Positions 1-8,658 of a stretch of DNA of 64,000 bases are shown one piece after another. Where the stretch lies: NCBI RefSeq assembly GCF_030913705.1, contig NZ_CP133190.1:2170001-2234000 (forward strand), in the 5' to 3' direction. Positions within the stretch are counted from its first letter, which is position 1. Every line of letters starts with the position of its first letter. Under the pieces are notes generated by a model, which saw only the letters and a program-made list of their open reading frames with translations, did no database searches and was not told the DNA's origin. This DNA is from Anaerocolumna sp. MB42-C2 (GTDB taxonomy: Bacteria > Bacillota > Clostridia > Lachnospirales > Lachnospiraceae). The translations under genes and the position numbers were made by a program.

Positions 1-672
1 TTTGTTTTGAAGACCTCTCTTAAGTATCAGATCCAGCATCTTCTGACTTAGGTCTATATTCATCAAACCCACAACCCGCCCACTGTTCAGATTCTTAATA
101 AGGCAGATAGCCTGAATCGCATTTTCATTCTTCATGGCTGAAAATTCCGTACTCTTCCAGGTAGAAATATATGCGATCCTGTTATCTTCCTTTTTCAGCT
201 TCGTATACCAGGGTTCCTGCTCTAATTTATGCAAATCGGGATAAGAAATATCGATTGACCTGTCATCAGTTGAAGAATAGTTATATCCGCTGCTACACAT
301 AATCTGCATATTATATTCGAAACTATTATAAACAATACTGCTGGTTTCAAAAAATTGCCGTACCGAACTCTTAGCCTTTAACTTATCATATTCACTTTTG
401 TAATTAGTTTTAGATACTATTTTATTTACTTCACGATTACATTGAAAATATCTTGAGTATAAAACAATTTGATCAAACATATCATCCAGATTATTATTTA
501 TCTGATTTAAAATAACAAGCCTTGACTCATTTATCTGCTGATTCGCCGCACCTTGTATGGAATTAAAAAGTATGATACTCAAAATAATACAAGGGACTAC
601 AAATAAGACCAAATTAGCGATCAGAATTTTCTTTTGAAACTTTATTCTTTCAAATCTCTGCTTTATATTCAT
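1..672 (-). CDS. Sensor histidine kinase, YesM-like, N-terminal part (cut by window edge)
   Basis: The reading frame is open from an ATG at 672 to the left edge, so 224 residues of the amino end are visible and the catalytic part lies outside. A basic start (MNIKQRFERIKFQKK) is followed by one transmembrane helix at about residues 16-36. After it comes an extracytoplasmic segment with features such as QINNNLDDMFDQIVLYS and INIDLSQKMLDLILK, which look like the Cache sensor domains of YesM-type kinases. The kinase identity is inferred from this layout, because no H-box or ATPase domain is in view. It could instead be a chemoreceptor with the same sensor type. The exporter gene follows after a promoter, so the two need not be cotranscribed. 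Confidence 0.6.
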   Translation of the reverse strand, partial: MNIKQRFERIKFQKKILIANLVLFVVPCIILSIILFNSIQGAANQQINESRLVILNQINNNLDDMFDQIVLYSRYFQCNREVNKIVSKTNYKSEYDKLKAKSSVRQFFETSSIVYNSFEYNMQIMCSSGYNYSSTDDRSIDISYPDLHKLEQEPWYTKLKKEDNRIAYISTWKSTEFSAMKNENAIQAICLIKNLNSGRVVGLMNIDLSQKMLDLILKRGLQNK

Positions 673-737
673 ATTTTACACCCATTGCATATCGCAGACC
701 CGTCTGCGATATTGCCACAAATAAGATCCCTTTTTGT

Positions 738-2003
738 TTAATCCTTGTCCCTTTGTATGCTAATATTTTTCTGTTCCAATCGTCTTTTTATAAATTTGTC
801 CAGCAGGTAGGTAAATACGGCTATTACGGGAACCGCTAAAAACATCCCTATTACTCCCGCATAAGCGCCGCCTAAGGTAATGGCAAATATGATCCAGAGA
901 GGCTTTAACCCTGTTGATTCCCCCAGAATTCTAGGCCCCAGATACAATCCGTCAAACTGCTGAAGAATTAATATCATAACGATAAAAATCAGACATTGAA
1001 TCGGATTAAGAAAAAGATAAATTACAACCCCCGGAACTGCACCGATAAATGGCCCAAAATAAGGTATCATATTGGTTATCCCAACAATGACACTCATTAA
1101 TATGGGATATGGCAGTCTGAGTAAGATCATTAATATCACGCATATTATGCCAATCAACAGGGAATCAATCATTTTACCTACAATAAATTTATTAAAAATA
1201 TCGGCACAGTCTTTCCCCGTCTGTATGAACCCTTTTGCCCTGTCCGAGGGCATAATAGAATAAATAAACCGCTTGGCATTATACCTCAGATTTTTCTTAT
1301 CCAGTATCATATAACAGGAAATAACAATGGAGAGCAGAATATTAACGAACATTTTAATTAATGATATGGATAATAAGTATAATTTCGGTATCATATTACT
1401 TAGTACCTCTGTTCCCCTGCCGATTAAATCCGGTACCATTTTATCAATATACGTAACGACTGCCCCTAGATTTAAATCTGGATATCTCTCATATAAACCG
1501 GAGATCCATTTTGTAATTTCATCATAAATTAAGGATTGTTTTGAAACAATATCAGAAATACTCTGAATGAGCTGTGGGGTCACATATAAGATTGTAATGG
1601 TTAAACCTCCAATGACTAACAGATAAGAAATAAATATTGATAAAAAGGCTCTTGCCGCTCTGGATTTTATCCTTAAAACCTTCAAAGAAAAATCCTGGAG
1701 TTTTAATACCAATGGATTAATTATAAAGGCAATCAAGAAAGCAGCTAAAAAGGGGGATATGGTATTCAAAAAATCCGAAATAACCAATTTTGTCTGTTTC
1801 ATATTTACAAAGGAATAAATGATAAAAGCCCCCGTTACTATAACAAAAAGTGCATAAATACTGATAGTGAGGTAATTCCTATTTGACTGAAACTGCATCT
1901 TTGATTCCTTTTTCTCATCTGCAGTTATATCGGTAAGCTCCGTGGACTTAATTTCCTCATTCTCAGATAAATCTTGTGGTCTGATCCCTGGTGCTGTTCC
2001 CAT
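738..2003 (-). CDS. AI-2E family transporter (PerM/YdbI-like membrane protein)
   Basis: A polytopic membrane protein of 421 residues with about eight hydrophobic segments. It has the typical layout of the AI-2E/UPF0118 family: paired N-terminal helices, a soluble central segment (about residues 130-200) and a C-terminal bundle containing MIPYFGPFIGAVPG and the late segment GVIGMFLAVPVIAVF. Family members export small molecules, in some cases autoinducer-2 or Na+ against H+, and the substrate here is unknown. The ATG at 2003 was chosen because AAAGGAG lies five bases upstream. A longer frame begins at a TTG (2021) with no ribosome binding site. The first 45 residues are charged and cytosolic. 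A clear promoter lies just upstream, suggesting a monocistronic gene. Confidence 0.85.
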   Translation of the reverse strand: MGTAPGIRPQDLSENEEIKSTELTDITADEKKESKMQFQSNRNYLTISIYALFVIVTGAFIIYSFVNMKQTKLVISDFLNTISPFLAAFLIAFIINPLVLKLQDFSLKVLRIKSRAARAFLSIFISYLLVIGGLTITILYVTPQLIQSISDIVSKQSLIYDEITKWISGLYERYPDLNLGAVVTYIDKMVPDLIGRGTEVLSNMIPKLYLLSISLIKMFVNILLSIVISCYMILDKKNLRYNAKRFIYSIMPSDRAKGFIQTGKDCADIFNKFIVGKMIDSLLIGIICVILMILLRLPYPILMSVIVGITNMIPYFGPFIGAVPGVVIYLFLNPIQCLIFIVMILILQQFDGLYLGPRILGESTGLKPLWIIFAITLGGAYAGVIGMFLAVPVIAVFTYLLDKFIKRRLEQKNISIQRDKD

Positions 2004-2034
2004 AATTACTCCTTTCGACAATTTTTCTAATGTA

Positions 2035-2063
2035 ATTATACAGACAATTTAAAATTATATCAA
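2035..2063 (-). promoter_or_regulatory. Sigma-A type promoter of the AI-2E transporter gene
   Basis: On the minus strand, TTGATA (2058-2063) is separated by 17 bases from TATAAT (2035-2040). This gives a leader of about 25 bases before the ATG at 2003. Confidence 0.7.
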
Positions 2064-2381
2064 TTAATTCTATATTAAAATCTGCTTCCTCCAAATATCT
2101 CCTATTTTTAGGTCTTCTGATATCCTGCTTAAAGCTCTTTTTCTTCCATAACTTTTAACTCTGTGGTCTAATGTAGGGTGTGATATCATAAAAGCTGATA
2201 AGATTTAAAATCTTACCAGCTTTTATGATATCTCTTTATTTTTATGATTTTGGCATAATTAAGGATTCAAATGTAATAGATAATTAATTTCCGCTAATAA
2301 ATGCTGAAATCACCAGATTCAGATACAGAGTCAATAATAAACAGCTGACTTTATCAACAATTACAGATCGTAGTTATTATA
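2064..2381. other. Intergenic region without a gene
   Basis: This 318-base A/T-rich gap lies between the GH4 gene and the transporter promoter. It holds one strong hairpin (2182-2232, listed separately). No reading frame with a ribosome binding site was found on either strand. Confidence 0.6.
2182..2232 (-). terminator. Long hairpin, probable terminator after the sugar-uptake operon
   Basis: Near-perfect inverted repeat: the arm beginning GATATCATAAAAGCTG at 2182 is mirrored by the arm ending CAGCTTTTATGATATC at 2232, with a central AAGATTT-AAA-ATCTT core. It lies about 150 bases downstream of the GH4 stop codon. The clearer T-rich tail (TCTTTATTTTT) follows on the plus strand, so its direction is uncertain and it may act on either strand. 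Confidence 0.5.
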
Positions 2382-3701
2382 TTATCGTAGTTTCTTGTTT
2401 CGGAAAAACTGGGGTAGAAATTCTTTGTGTGCCTCCAATAACTCATCTAATACTATCCTTGCTTCTGTCTGAGAGGCAACCAGTGGATTAATCATTAATG
2501 CCATCAATGTTTTATCATAGTCACCCGTTACAGCAGCCTCTGCACCGGCTACCTCAAAAGACTTGATCTGACTTACCAGACCATGTACCGACTTCGGTAA
2601 ATCACCTGCCGCAATTGGTATCGGTCCATTTTTCGTTATAATACAGCTGATCTCAACCGCCTCATTATAGCCGATAAAATCAATTGCTCCATGATTGTAA
2701 GTATTCACAACCTGAATATCTCTCGTATCGTTGTAAATAGAACATATTAAATTGCATGCCGCATCAGAGTAATAAGCTCCGCCTCTTTGTTCCAATTGCT
2801 TTGGTTTTATATCTAAGTCCGGATTCTTATAAAGTGCAAACAATTCTTCTTCTATTTTTTGAACCTGTTCTGCTCTGGTTCCGTGCTGTGCATATTTTTC
2901 TTTTTCTTCTTCCAGTGTCTCTTTACTCATATAAAAATATCTGTGATAAGGACATGGAATTGCACCAAGGGCTTTTACAAAGTGGCTGTCCCACTCAAGT
3001 GCCTGAATATTCTGTACGCTTTGTTCACCCCAATTATCCATTACTTTCTGTATTACATCCACACCATTTTCATAAACATGATTGGCATAAACCATATGGT
3101 TTAAACCCGCAAAAGTGACAAATATTTCTTTCTGGTCTTTTTGTAAAATCTCAGCTATGCTCTTTTCCATTCCAATCGGTACATTACAAAGACCAATTAC
3201 CTTATCGTGTACCCCATAACGGTAAACTGCTTCTGTAACCATTCCCACCGGATTGGTAAAATTAATCAGCCATGCATCAGGACATAACTCCCTTATATCT
3301 TTACAAATATCTAAAATCACCGGTATTGTCCGTAATCCCTTAAAAAGTCCGCCGGCACCGTTCGTCTCCTGTCCAAGCAAACCGTGGCTGATTGGGATTC
3401 TTTCATCTTTTATTCTCGCCTCCAATTGTCCGATTCTCATTTGCGTTGTTACAAAATCAGCTCCGGACAGTGCCTCTCTTCTATCAAGTGTCGTATGTAA
3501 GGTAATCGGCACTCCGGCCCGTTTAATCATTCTCCTTGCCAAATCTGCCGTAATCTCAAGCTTTTCTCTTCCTGCTTCAATATCTACCAGCCATAACTCA
3601 CTAACCGGTAATTTATCATATCGATTGATAAATCCTTCTATTAATTCCGGTGTATAACTTGAACCTCCGCCAATCGTAACAATTTTTAGTCCTTTCATCA
3701 T
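2382..3701 (-). CDS. Glycoside hydrolase family 4, 6-phospho-beta-glucosidase-like (LicH/CelF type)
   Basis: 439 residues, the usual GH4 length. The N-terminal Rossmann NAD-binding motif is TIGGGSSYTPEL. It is followed by the GH4 hallmarks QETNGAGGLFKGLRT, LINFTNPVG, the metal-binding Cys in GLCNVP (about residue 172) and AGLNHMVYAN (His near 202). The first 200 residues closely follow the LicH branch. Family enzymes cleave 6-phospho-glycosides by an NAD+/Mn2+-dependent oxidation-elimination route in the cytosol. It is the last gene of a minus-strand sugar-import operon, 22 bases after a permease gene. AGAGGAG precedes the ATG. Oddly, the neighbouring importer is an ABC system, which delivers unphosphorylated sugar, so the true substrate may be non-phosphorylated or a separate kinase may be needed. 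Confidence 0.85.
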   Translation of the reverse strand: MMKGLKIVTIGGGSSYTPELIEGFINRYDKLPVSELWLVDIEAGREKLEITADLARRMIKRAGVPITLHTTLDRREALSGADFVTTQMRIGQLEARIKDERIPISHGLLGQETNGAGGLFKGLRTIPVILDICKDIRELCPDAWLINFTNPVGMVTEAVYRYGVHDKVIGLCNVPIGMEKSIAEILQKDQKEIFVTFAGLNHMVYANHVYENGVDVIQKVMDNWGEQSVQNIQALEWDSHFVKALGAIPCPYHRYFYMSKETLEEEKEKYAQHGTRAEQVQKIEEELFALYKNPDLDIKPKQLEQRGGAYYSDAACNLICSIYNDTRDIQVVNTYNHGAIDFIGYNEAVEISCIITKNGPIPIAAGDLPKSVHGLVSQIKSFEVAGAEAAVTGDYDKTLMALMINPLVASQTEARIVLDELLEAHKEFLPQFFRNKKLR

Positions 3702-3723
3702 TGTGACATCTCCTCTTTCCGGG

Positions 3724-4614
3724 TTATCCCTTAAGTCCTCCCATGCTGATACCTTCTGTCAGTTTGCGTTGTACAAGGGTATATAAAATCATCGTTGGCA
3801 GCATGACAATTACCATCCCGGCAAACATTGCGCCCCAATCCGTCGCGAACTTCTGTTGTTCCATAAGATTCGCCAGGCCTACCGGTAAGGTCCATTTTTC
3901 TTCCTGCATTAATGTTGTCGCCATAATATATTCATTCCAATATCCCATAAAATTAAACAAAAGAACTGTAATCATGGCTGGTTTTGCCATTGGTATGATG
4001 ACATAAATTAATGTTTTGACGTAACTGCTTCCATCTATTTTTGCAGCATTCTCATATTCATGGGGAATACTCTTTAGGAATCCGCTTAACAAATAAATCG
4101 TAAAGGGAAGTGCACAAACAGCATAGATCAATGCCATAATAATAAGATTATTCGTAAGCTGTACATGTTGGAAAACAACATATTGATTCAGATATCTCTG
4201 TAAATTATTAAGGGATAAGAATATTGGTACCACAATATAATTCTGACTCACAAATAATCCGCTCATAAAAAGTATGCTAACCGCTTTTGAAAAACGAAAT
4301 TTAAATCTGCTTGTTACGTACGCTGTCGGCACTGCTAACACCATAAGAAAAACCAAACCTAAAATCGTCACGAAAACAGAGTTCTTGAAATACGCAATCA
4401 TATTCCCTTTTTCTAGCGCATTCATATAATTTTGCCAATGTAAACCTGATGGCAAAACCCACGGATTTTGCAAAAATTCTCTGCTTGTTTTAAAGGAAGT
4501 ATATACTGTCCATACAATAGGGAGCAAAACAATCACTGTAAATGCAATTAATATGCAGCGGGTGAATGCATTTTTCCATTGAATGACAGATTGATTTTTT
4601 TTCATTCTTTTCAT
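3724..4614 (-). CDS. Carbohydrate ABC transporter permease, MalG type
   Basis: 296 residues with six predicted membrane helices. The cytosolic EAA loop (about residues 188-207, YENAAKIDGSSYVKTLIYVI followed by PMAKPA) contacts the ATPase. The C-terminus ends RKLTEGISMGGLKG, as in MalG/LacG-type inner-membrane proteins. The start at 4614 is backed by GGGAGG six bases upstream of the ATG. It lies 11 bases after the MalF-type permease gene and 22 bases before the GH4 gene, so all are probably one transcript. No ATPase gene is present in the operon. Such Firmicutes systems usually share one general MsmX-type ATPase encoded elsewhere. Confidence 0.9.
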   Translation of the reverse strand: MKRMKKNQSVIQWKNAFTRCILIAFTVIVLLPIVWTVYTSFKTSREFLQNPWVLPSGLHWQNYMNALEKGNMIAYFKNSVFVTILGLVFLMVLAVPTAYVTSRFKFRFSKAVSILFMSGLFVSQNYIVVPIFLSLNNLQRYLNQYVVFQHVQLTNNLIIMALIYAVCALPFTIYLLSGFLKSIPHEYENAAKIDGSSYVKTLIYVIIPMAKPAMITVLLFNFMGYWNEYIMATTLMQEEKWTLPVGLANLMEQQKFATDWGAMFAGMVIVMLPTMILYTLVQRKLTEGISMGGLKG

Positions 4615-4625
4615 TCGCTGCCTCC

Positions 4626-5561
4626 CTAATATTCGATTGTCTCTTTTTCAGTTAATCTGTTACTAACTAACGCCAGTGCAAATGAAAATAGAAATATAAA
4701 AGTACCCACTGTCATCGCATAGCCAAAATTAGAATTGGTAAATGCCTGCTTATACATATAGGTAAGAAACACTTCTGTTCCTCCATCCGGTCCGCCTGTC
4801 GGTGTCATTACTTTTACAAATACAAAACTCATATTAATTGTAGATATAATAAAAAATACAATAGTTACCCGGATTATCTCCCACAAAAGCGGTATTGTAA
4901 TCACAAAAAACTGTTTAAATTTTGACATTCCCTCCAAATCAGCTACTTCATAGATATCTTTTGGTATTCCATCCATACCTGCAATATACATTACCATATA
5001 ATAACCAACTGCCTGCCAAACCATTGCCGCAACAATACACCATCTGGCTGATCCGCTTTCTCCAAGCCAGGCATGATTACCTGTTCCAAAGAGGAGCTTC
5101 AAGGTCGCAGATAAGATACCTTTTGTAGGATCATAGATCTGAATAAATAACGTACTGATTACAACTAAGGATAAAACATTAGGGAAGAAAAATACGGTCT
5201 GATAAAATGGTTTTTCTTTTAACTTACATTGATTTAATATTGCTGCGAAGAATAATGCAATCGTAATTGTAATCGCAGTTACTACAATAATAAAAAATAA
5301 TGAGTTACGAAAAACCTGCCAAAACTTATCATCCTGTAATAAAGTGCTAAAATTTTTTAATCCAACAAACTTCTTATCCAACGACAAATTGCTCATCTGA
5401 AAGAGCGACATATAAAATACATTTATCGTTGGGTACACCATAAAGATACAGAAAAGAACAACTGTAGGTATGGTGCACCAAGCAATAAATACATTTCTCT
5501 GGTGATTAGATTTCGATAACTTGTCAGCTTTACTCTGGGTTTTGCTTAACATTTTTCTCAT
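4626..5561 (-). CDS. Carbohydrate ABC transporter permease, MalF type
   Basis: About 311 residues with six membrane helices and the EAA loop IYEVADLEGMSKFKQFFVIT followed by IPLLW near residue 210. It pairs with the MalG-type permease downstream to form the channel of a sugar importer. The start is ambiguous. The frame opens at a GTG (5570) with no binding site. ATG 5561 directly follows AAGG, and ATG 5552 has AAGG at a nine-base spacing. I list 5561 and regard 5552 as equally possible. The preceding gene is the solute-binding lipoprotein, whose stop codon is 12 bases upstream of this start. Confidence 0.88.
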   Translation of the reverse strand: MRKMLSKTQSKADKLSKSNHQRNVFIAWCTIPTVVLFCIFMVYPTINVFYMSLFQMSNLSLDKKFVGLKNFSTLLQDDKFWQVFRNSLFFIIVVTAITITIALFFAAILNQCKLKEKPFYQTVFFFPNVLSLVVISTLFIQIYDPTKGILSATLKLLFGTGNHAWLGESGSARWCIVAAMVWQAVGYYMVMYIAGMDGIPKDIYEVADLEGMSKFKQFFVITIPLLWEIIRVTIVFFIISTINMSFVFVKVMTPTGGPDGGTEVFLTYMYKQAFTNSNFGYAMTVGTFIFLFSFALALVSNRLTEKETIEY

Positions 5562-5573
5562 CCTTATCACTTA

Positions 5574-6944
5574 TTATTTTAATAAATCCTCAGACAGAAT
5601 TCCCGCATCTTCTTCCAGCTTAGCAGACCACCCATCGACAGTCTGTTCTCCAGCCATAATACTATTAAGATTATTGTATAAATCATCCCTGATACTGATC
5701 ACAGATTGCTGCGTCATAGCAAAAGCTCCTGTTACAGGTGTAAACCCTTTTTCCGGTATGGTATAGGTCTCGTATACGGAATCACTTAATTTATCTTTTA
5801 CAAGATCAGCTGCACCCTGAATCGGAGGAATCGATCCTACATTCTCTGCAAATAATTTGATACTTTCATCTGTATATAAGAATTTCATGAATTCCTTTGC
5901 CAAATCAATTTCTTTTGCTTGTGAAGGAATATAGATTTCTTCAATATTAGACCATACACAAGGTGTATCACTCTCATCAAAAACAGGGATTCCGGTAAAA
6001 CCGAATTCAAAACCATCCGCTCTTGGTGTCTCTTTCATCTCATTTTCCAGCCAATTGCCATTTGGGATAAATAATGCTTTATTCTGTAAAAATTGTTCCT
6101 GTGACTGCGTATGTGTCATTGCAAGTGTTCCATCTAATAAATAGCCGCCTTTTGCCATCTTGTCATAGATTCCAAATACTTTTTTAACTGCATCCGAACT
6201 CCAGGCACCTTTTTTGTAATTAAAACAATCCGCTAACAATTGTTCTCCGCCTGCTGATGCGATTGCCGGGCTCATCACGATTTCATTATAAGACGGATCA
6301 TTCGCAGCAGCATAGGTAAATAATGCAATACCTTTTTTCTTAGCAGCATCGCCTAATGCAAAGAATTCATCCCAGGTTTTAGGAACTTCAAAGCCATTCT
6401 CTTTAAATAATGTTTTATTATAAAATAATCCCATGGTGCTATAGAACAATGGCGCCGCATAAATCTTTCCGTCCCCATAAGGTGCAATGGTAGGAGCACT
6501 TAAGGTTCCATCAATAAATTTGGCTTTCATATCCTCTGTGAAAATATCATCCAGATTTTCCAGTTGTTTATCTTGTATTAAGGATTGTAAGATACCGGAT
6601 TCATTTGTTGAAGCTAAATAGATTAAATCAGGTGCGTTACCGCTCATAATTTGCGGACGGATTACATCTCCTATTTTAGGATTAGCAGTAATATTTACTG
6701 TAACACCCTCGTGCTCTGCTTCGAAATTTTTAGCCAGGGTGTCCCATACTTCTCGCCCATACCCGCCCTGGAATACTGCAATGTGCAATTCCTTACTGCC
6801 TGCTGTTTCTCCCGTCGCTGTTCCCGTACTTTCTGACTGATCTGATGCCTGAGGTTGATCTGCAACTTTTGCACAGCCGCCGGCTATTGTTATTACCAAT
6901 AAAAGTGCACACATCAAGGCAGTCAATTTCTTACTTTTTCTCAT
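5574..6944 (-). CDS. Sugar ABC transporter solute-binding lipoprotein (family 1)
   Basis: 456 residues with a lipoprotein signal peptide: basic start, hydrophobic stretch and lipobox ITIAGGC with Cys near residue 24. A Ser/Thr/Gly-rich linker follows, then the family-1 solute-binding fold, with NAPDLIYLAS, FYNKTLFKENGFEVPKTWDEF and a late LAKEFMKFLY segment. After lipid attachment it would sit outside the membrane and hand sugar to the MalF/MalG pair. The stretch FIPNGNWLENEMKE resembles NgcE-type binding proteins for N-acetylglucosamine oligomers. That is recollection of the family rather than a search, so substrate identity is open. The first gene of the operon, it lies 145 bases downstream of the YesN-like regulator. 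Confidence 0.88.
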   Translation of the reverse strand: MRKSKKLTALMCALLLVITIAGGCAKVADQPQASDQSESTGTATGETAGSKELHIAVFQGGYGREVWDTLAKNFEAEHEGVTVNITANPKIGDVIRPQIMSGNAPDLIYLASTNESGILQSLIQDKQLENLDDIFTEDMKAKFIDGTLSAPTIAPYGDGKIYAAPLFYSTMGLFYNKTLFKENGFEVPKTWDEFFALGDAAKKKGIALFTYAAANDPSYNEIVMSPAIASAGGEQLLADCFNYKKGAWSSDAVKKVFGIYDKMAKGGYLLDGTLAMTHTQSQEQFLQNKALFIPNGNWLENEMKETPRADGFEFGFTGIPVFDESDTPCVWSNIEEIYIPSQAKEIDLAKEFMKFLYTDESIKLFAENVGSIPPIQGAADLVKDKLSDSVYETYTIPEKGFTPVTGAFAMTQQSVISIRDDLYNNLNSIMAGEQTVDGWSAKLEEDAGILSEDLLK

Positions 6945-6983
6945 TAACTTTTCCTCCTAAATACGTTTTTTTAATATGTTAAC

Positions 6984-7012
6984 AGTATAGCAATAGTTTT
7001 GTGCATATTAAA
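6984..7012 (-). promoter_or_regulatory. Possible activator-dependent promoter of the sugar-uptake operon
   Basis: On the minus strand a good -10 (TATACT, 6984-6989) has only a weak TTTAAT at the -35 position (7007-7012) across 17 bases. A weak -35 fits activation by the AraC-type regulator encoded just upstream. That link is inference. Confidence 0.35.
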
Positions 7013-7089
7013 TAAACTATTTGGATTTATATTTGAACTTTACAACACTTTTTTTCTTTCCAATTATTTTTTTTGTGTTTTTCTTCACA

Positions 7090-8655
7090 TTATTTGTACA
7101 AATTAGCATAATACATTTTTATTTCCGATGGATTTTTTCCAAAATAGCGGTTAAATATCCGGTTAAAGTAAGATTGATCCTCATATCCAAGATTACCTGC
7201 GACTTCTTTAACCATAATATTCTTATCCACTAAAATATGTAATGCCTGTTCCATTTTCAACATATTAATATAAGTCATCAAATTAACACCAACCTCGTTT
7301 TTAAACAATCTGCCGATATAGTTTTTCGTAAAATTTGCGACTCTTGTCAAATCTCCTATCACTATTTTATCATTCAAATGAACATGAATGTAATCCACTA
7401 TTTCTTTTACTTCACTTCTGTAATCGGTACTTGATATTTTAATCGTACTATTAAAAATATCCTCAAGCCACTTAATAAGAACCTGTTCTAACTCTTCCAG
7501 TGTTTCCATATTCCCATATTTTTTAATAATTTTTTCCATATCTTTTGTTTCTTCAAAATAAAAAGACCAGGATATTAAAAAACAATCCCACATTTTTTCA
7601 ATTAATTGTGTTGTTTCTTTAACCTTATATTTATTTTGTTGAAAACTGCCTATCAAGTTTTGTACTTTATTTATTGCTTCTTCTTTCCGGCTCATAAAAA
7701 CGCAATCACAGATCCTTATAATCTCATAATATTTGTTTTTTGGCATTTCATTTACATACTGCTTATAATCTTCCTGGAAAATAATATCACGATATGCCTT
7801 ATATAATACAAGCCCGGATGCTTTCTGTATTATTTGCAAACACATCTGCATCTGATCCCTGGTTGAAAAAATACTGCTTTTTACAATTACCAGCTTGCAA
7901 TTCATATAGGTATTGGCAGCGTTTCTTAACTTTGGAAATGAACTTTCGAGTATATCATTGTCTTTCGCTTTGACAATTATAATAGCTTCACTGTTATTTA
8001 ATGCTGCTATAACAACCTGATTACTTTTTGGAATCGCTTCCTTTATGATTCCTGCAAACATCTCCGGTGTTCCTGTATTTTCTTTATCATTGCTTAAATT
8101 TTTTATGGTATGTCTGCCTTTTTTTAAAATATAGTATGCATAATATTCCTGCTCAAATATTTCAGACATTCCAAATAATTCCTCTTTCAAATGATTCATA
8201 AACGACTGAATGCTATCAAGGTCGAAAGTATCCATCTCTTCCTCTTCATATTTTTTTTCCGGTCTTTCCGTAACTTCCATCCCTTTTGTTGCTTTTCTCA
8301 TAGCCTCAAGTAAGGAATCTGCCGTAAATGTCGACTTTAATAAATATTCCGACACCCCATACTGAATGGCTTGTCTGGCATATTCAAATTCACCATAACT
8401 TGTCAGTATAATTACTTTTCCCGGGAACTCCATTTCCTGTAAATTTTTCACCAATTCAATGCCATCCATATCCGGCATTTTCAGATCAGTCACTATTAAA
8501 GACACCTTATTATTTCTTATGAACTTCATAGCTTCCGTTCCGTTGGAAACTGTATCTGCAATTTCAAATTCTGTCTCGTTCCAATTGACGATTGAATTCA
8601 ATGCGACTCTGACTATCATCTCATCATCAACAAATAATACCGGTATCTTTCTCAT
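7090..8655 (-). CDS. Response regulator with AraC-type DNA-binding domain (YesN family)
   Basis: 521 residues. The receiver domain (about 1-120) has acidic residues in LFVDDE, the phosphoacceptor Asp in LIVTDLKMPDMDG (about residue 57) and the Lys in LLKSTF. A long middle region (120-415) is typical of YesN proteins. The C-terminal 100 residues form an AraC pair of helix-turn-helix motifs (VIGDLTRVANFTKNYIGRLF; VKEVAGNLGYEDQSYFNRIF). It is translated from an ATG three bases after the stop of the partner kinase gene, so the two are cotranscribed. The gene immediately downstream is the binding protein of a sugar importer, the usual target of such pairs. The regulated promoter is probably the one at about 6984-7012. 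Confidence 0.92.
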   Translation of the reverse strand: MRKIPVLFVDDEMIVRVALNSIVNWNETEFEIADTVSNGTEAMKFIRNNKVSLIVTDLKMPDMDGIELVKNLQEMEFPGKVIILTSYGEFEYARQAIQYGVSEYLLKSTFTADSLLEAMRKATKGMEVTERPEKKYEEEEMDTFDLDSIQSFMNHLKEELFGMSEIFEQEYYAYYILKKGRHTIKNLSNDKENTGTPEMFAGIIKEAIPKSNQVVIAALNNSEAIIIVKAKDNDILESSFPKLRNAANTYMNCKLVIVKSSIFSTRDQMQMCLQIIQKASGLVLYKAYRDIIFQEDYKQYVNEMPKNKYYEIIRICDCVFMSRKEEAINKVQNLIGSFQQNKYKVKETTQLIEKMWDCFLISWSFYFEETKDMEKIIKKYGNMETLEELEQVLIKWLEDIFNSTIKISSTDYRSEVKEIVDYIHVHLNDKIVIGDLTRVANFTKNYIGRLFKNEVGVNLMTYINMLKMEQALHILVDKNIMVKEVAGNLGYEDQSYFNRIFNRYFGKNPSEIKMYYANLYK

Positions 8656-8658
8656 TTT

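Noticed and set aside
2756..3118. Plus-strand open frame of 120 codons
   Set aside because: It is antisense to the GH4 gene, has no ribosome binding site, and its product has low-complexity Phe-rich stretches typical of shadow frames.
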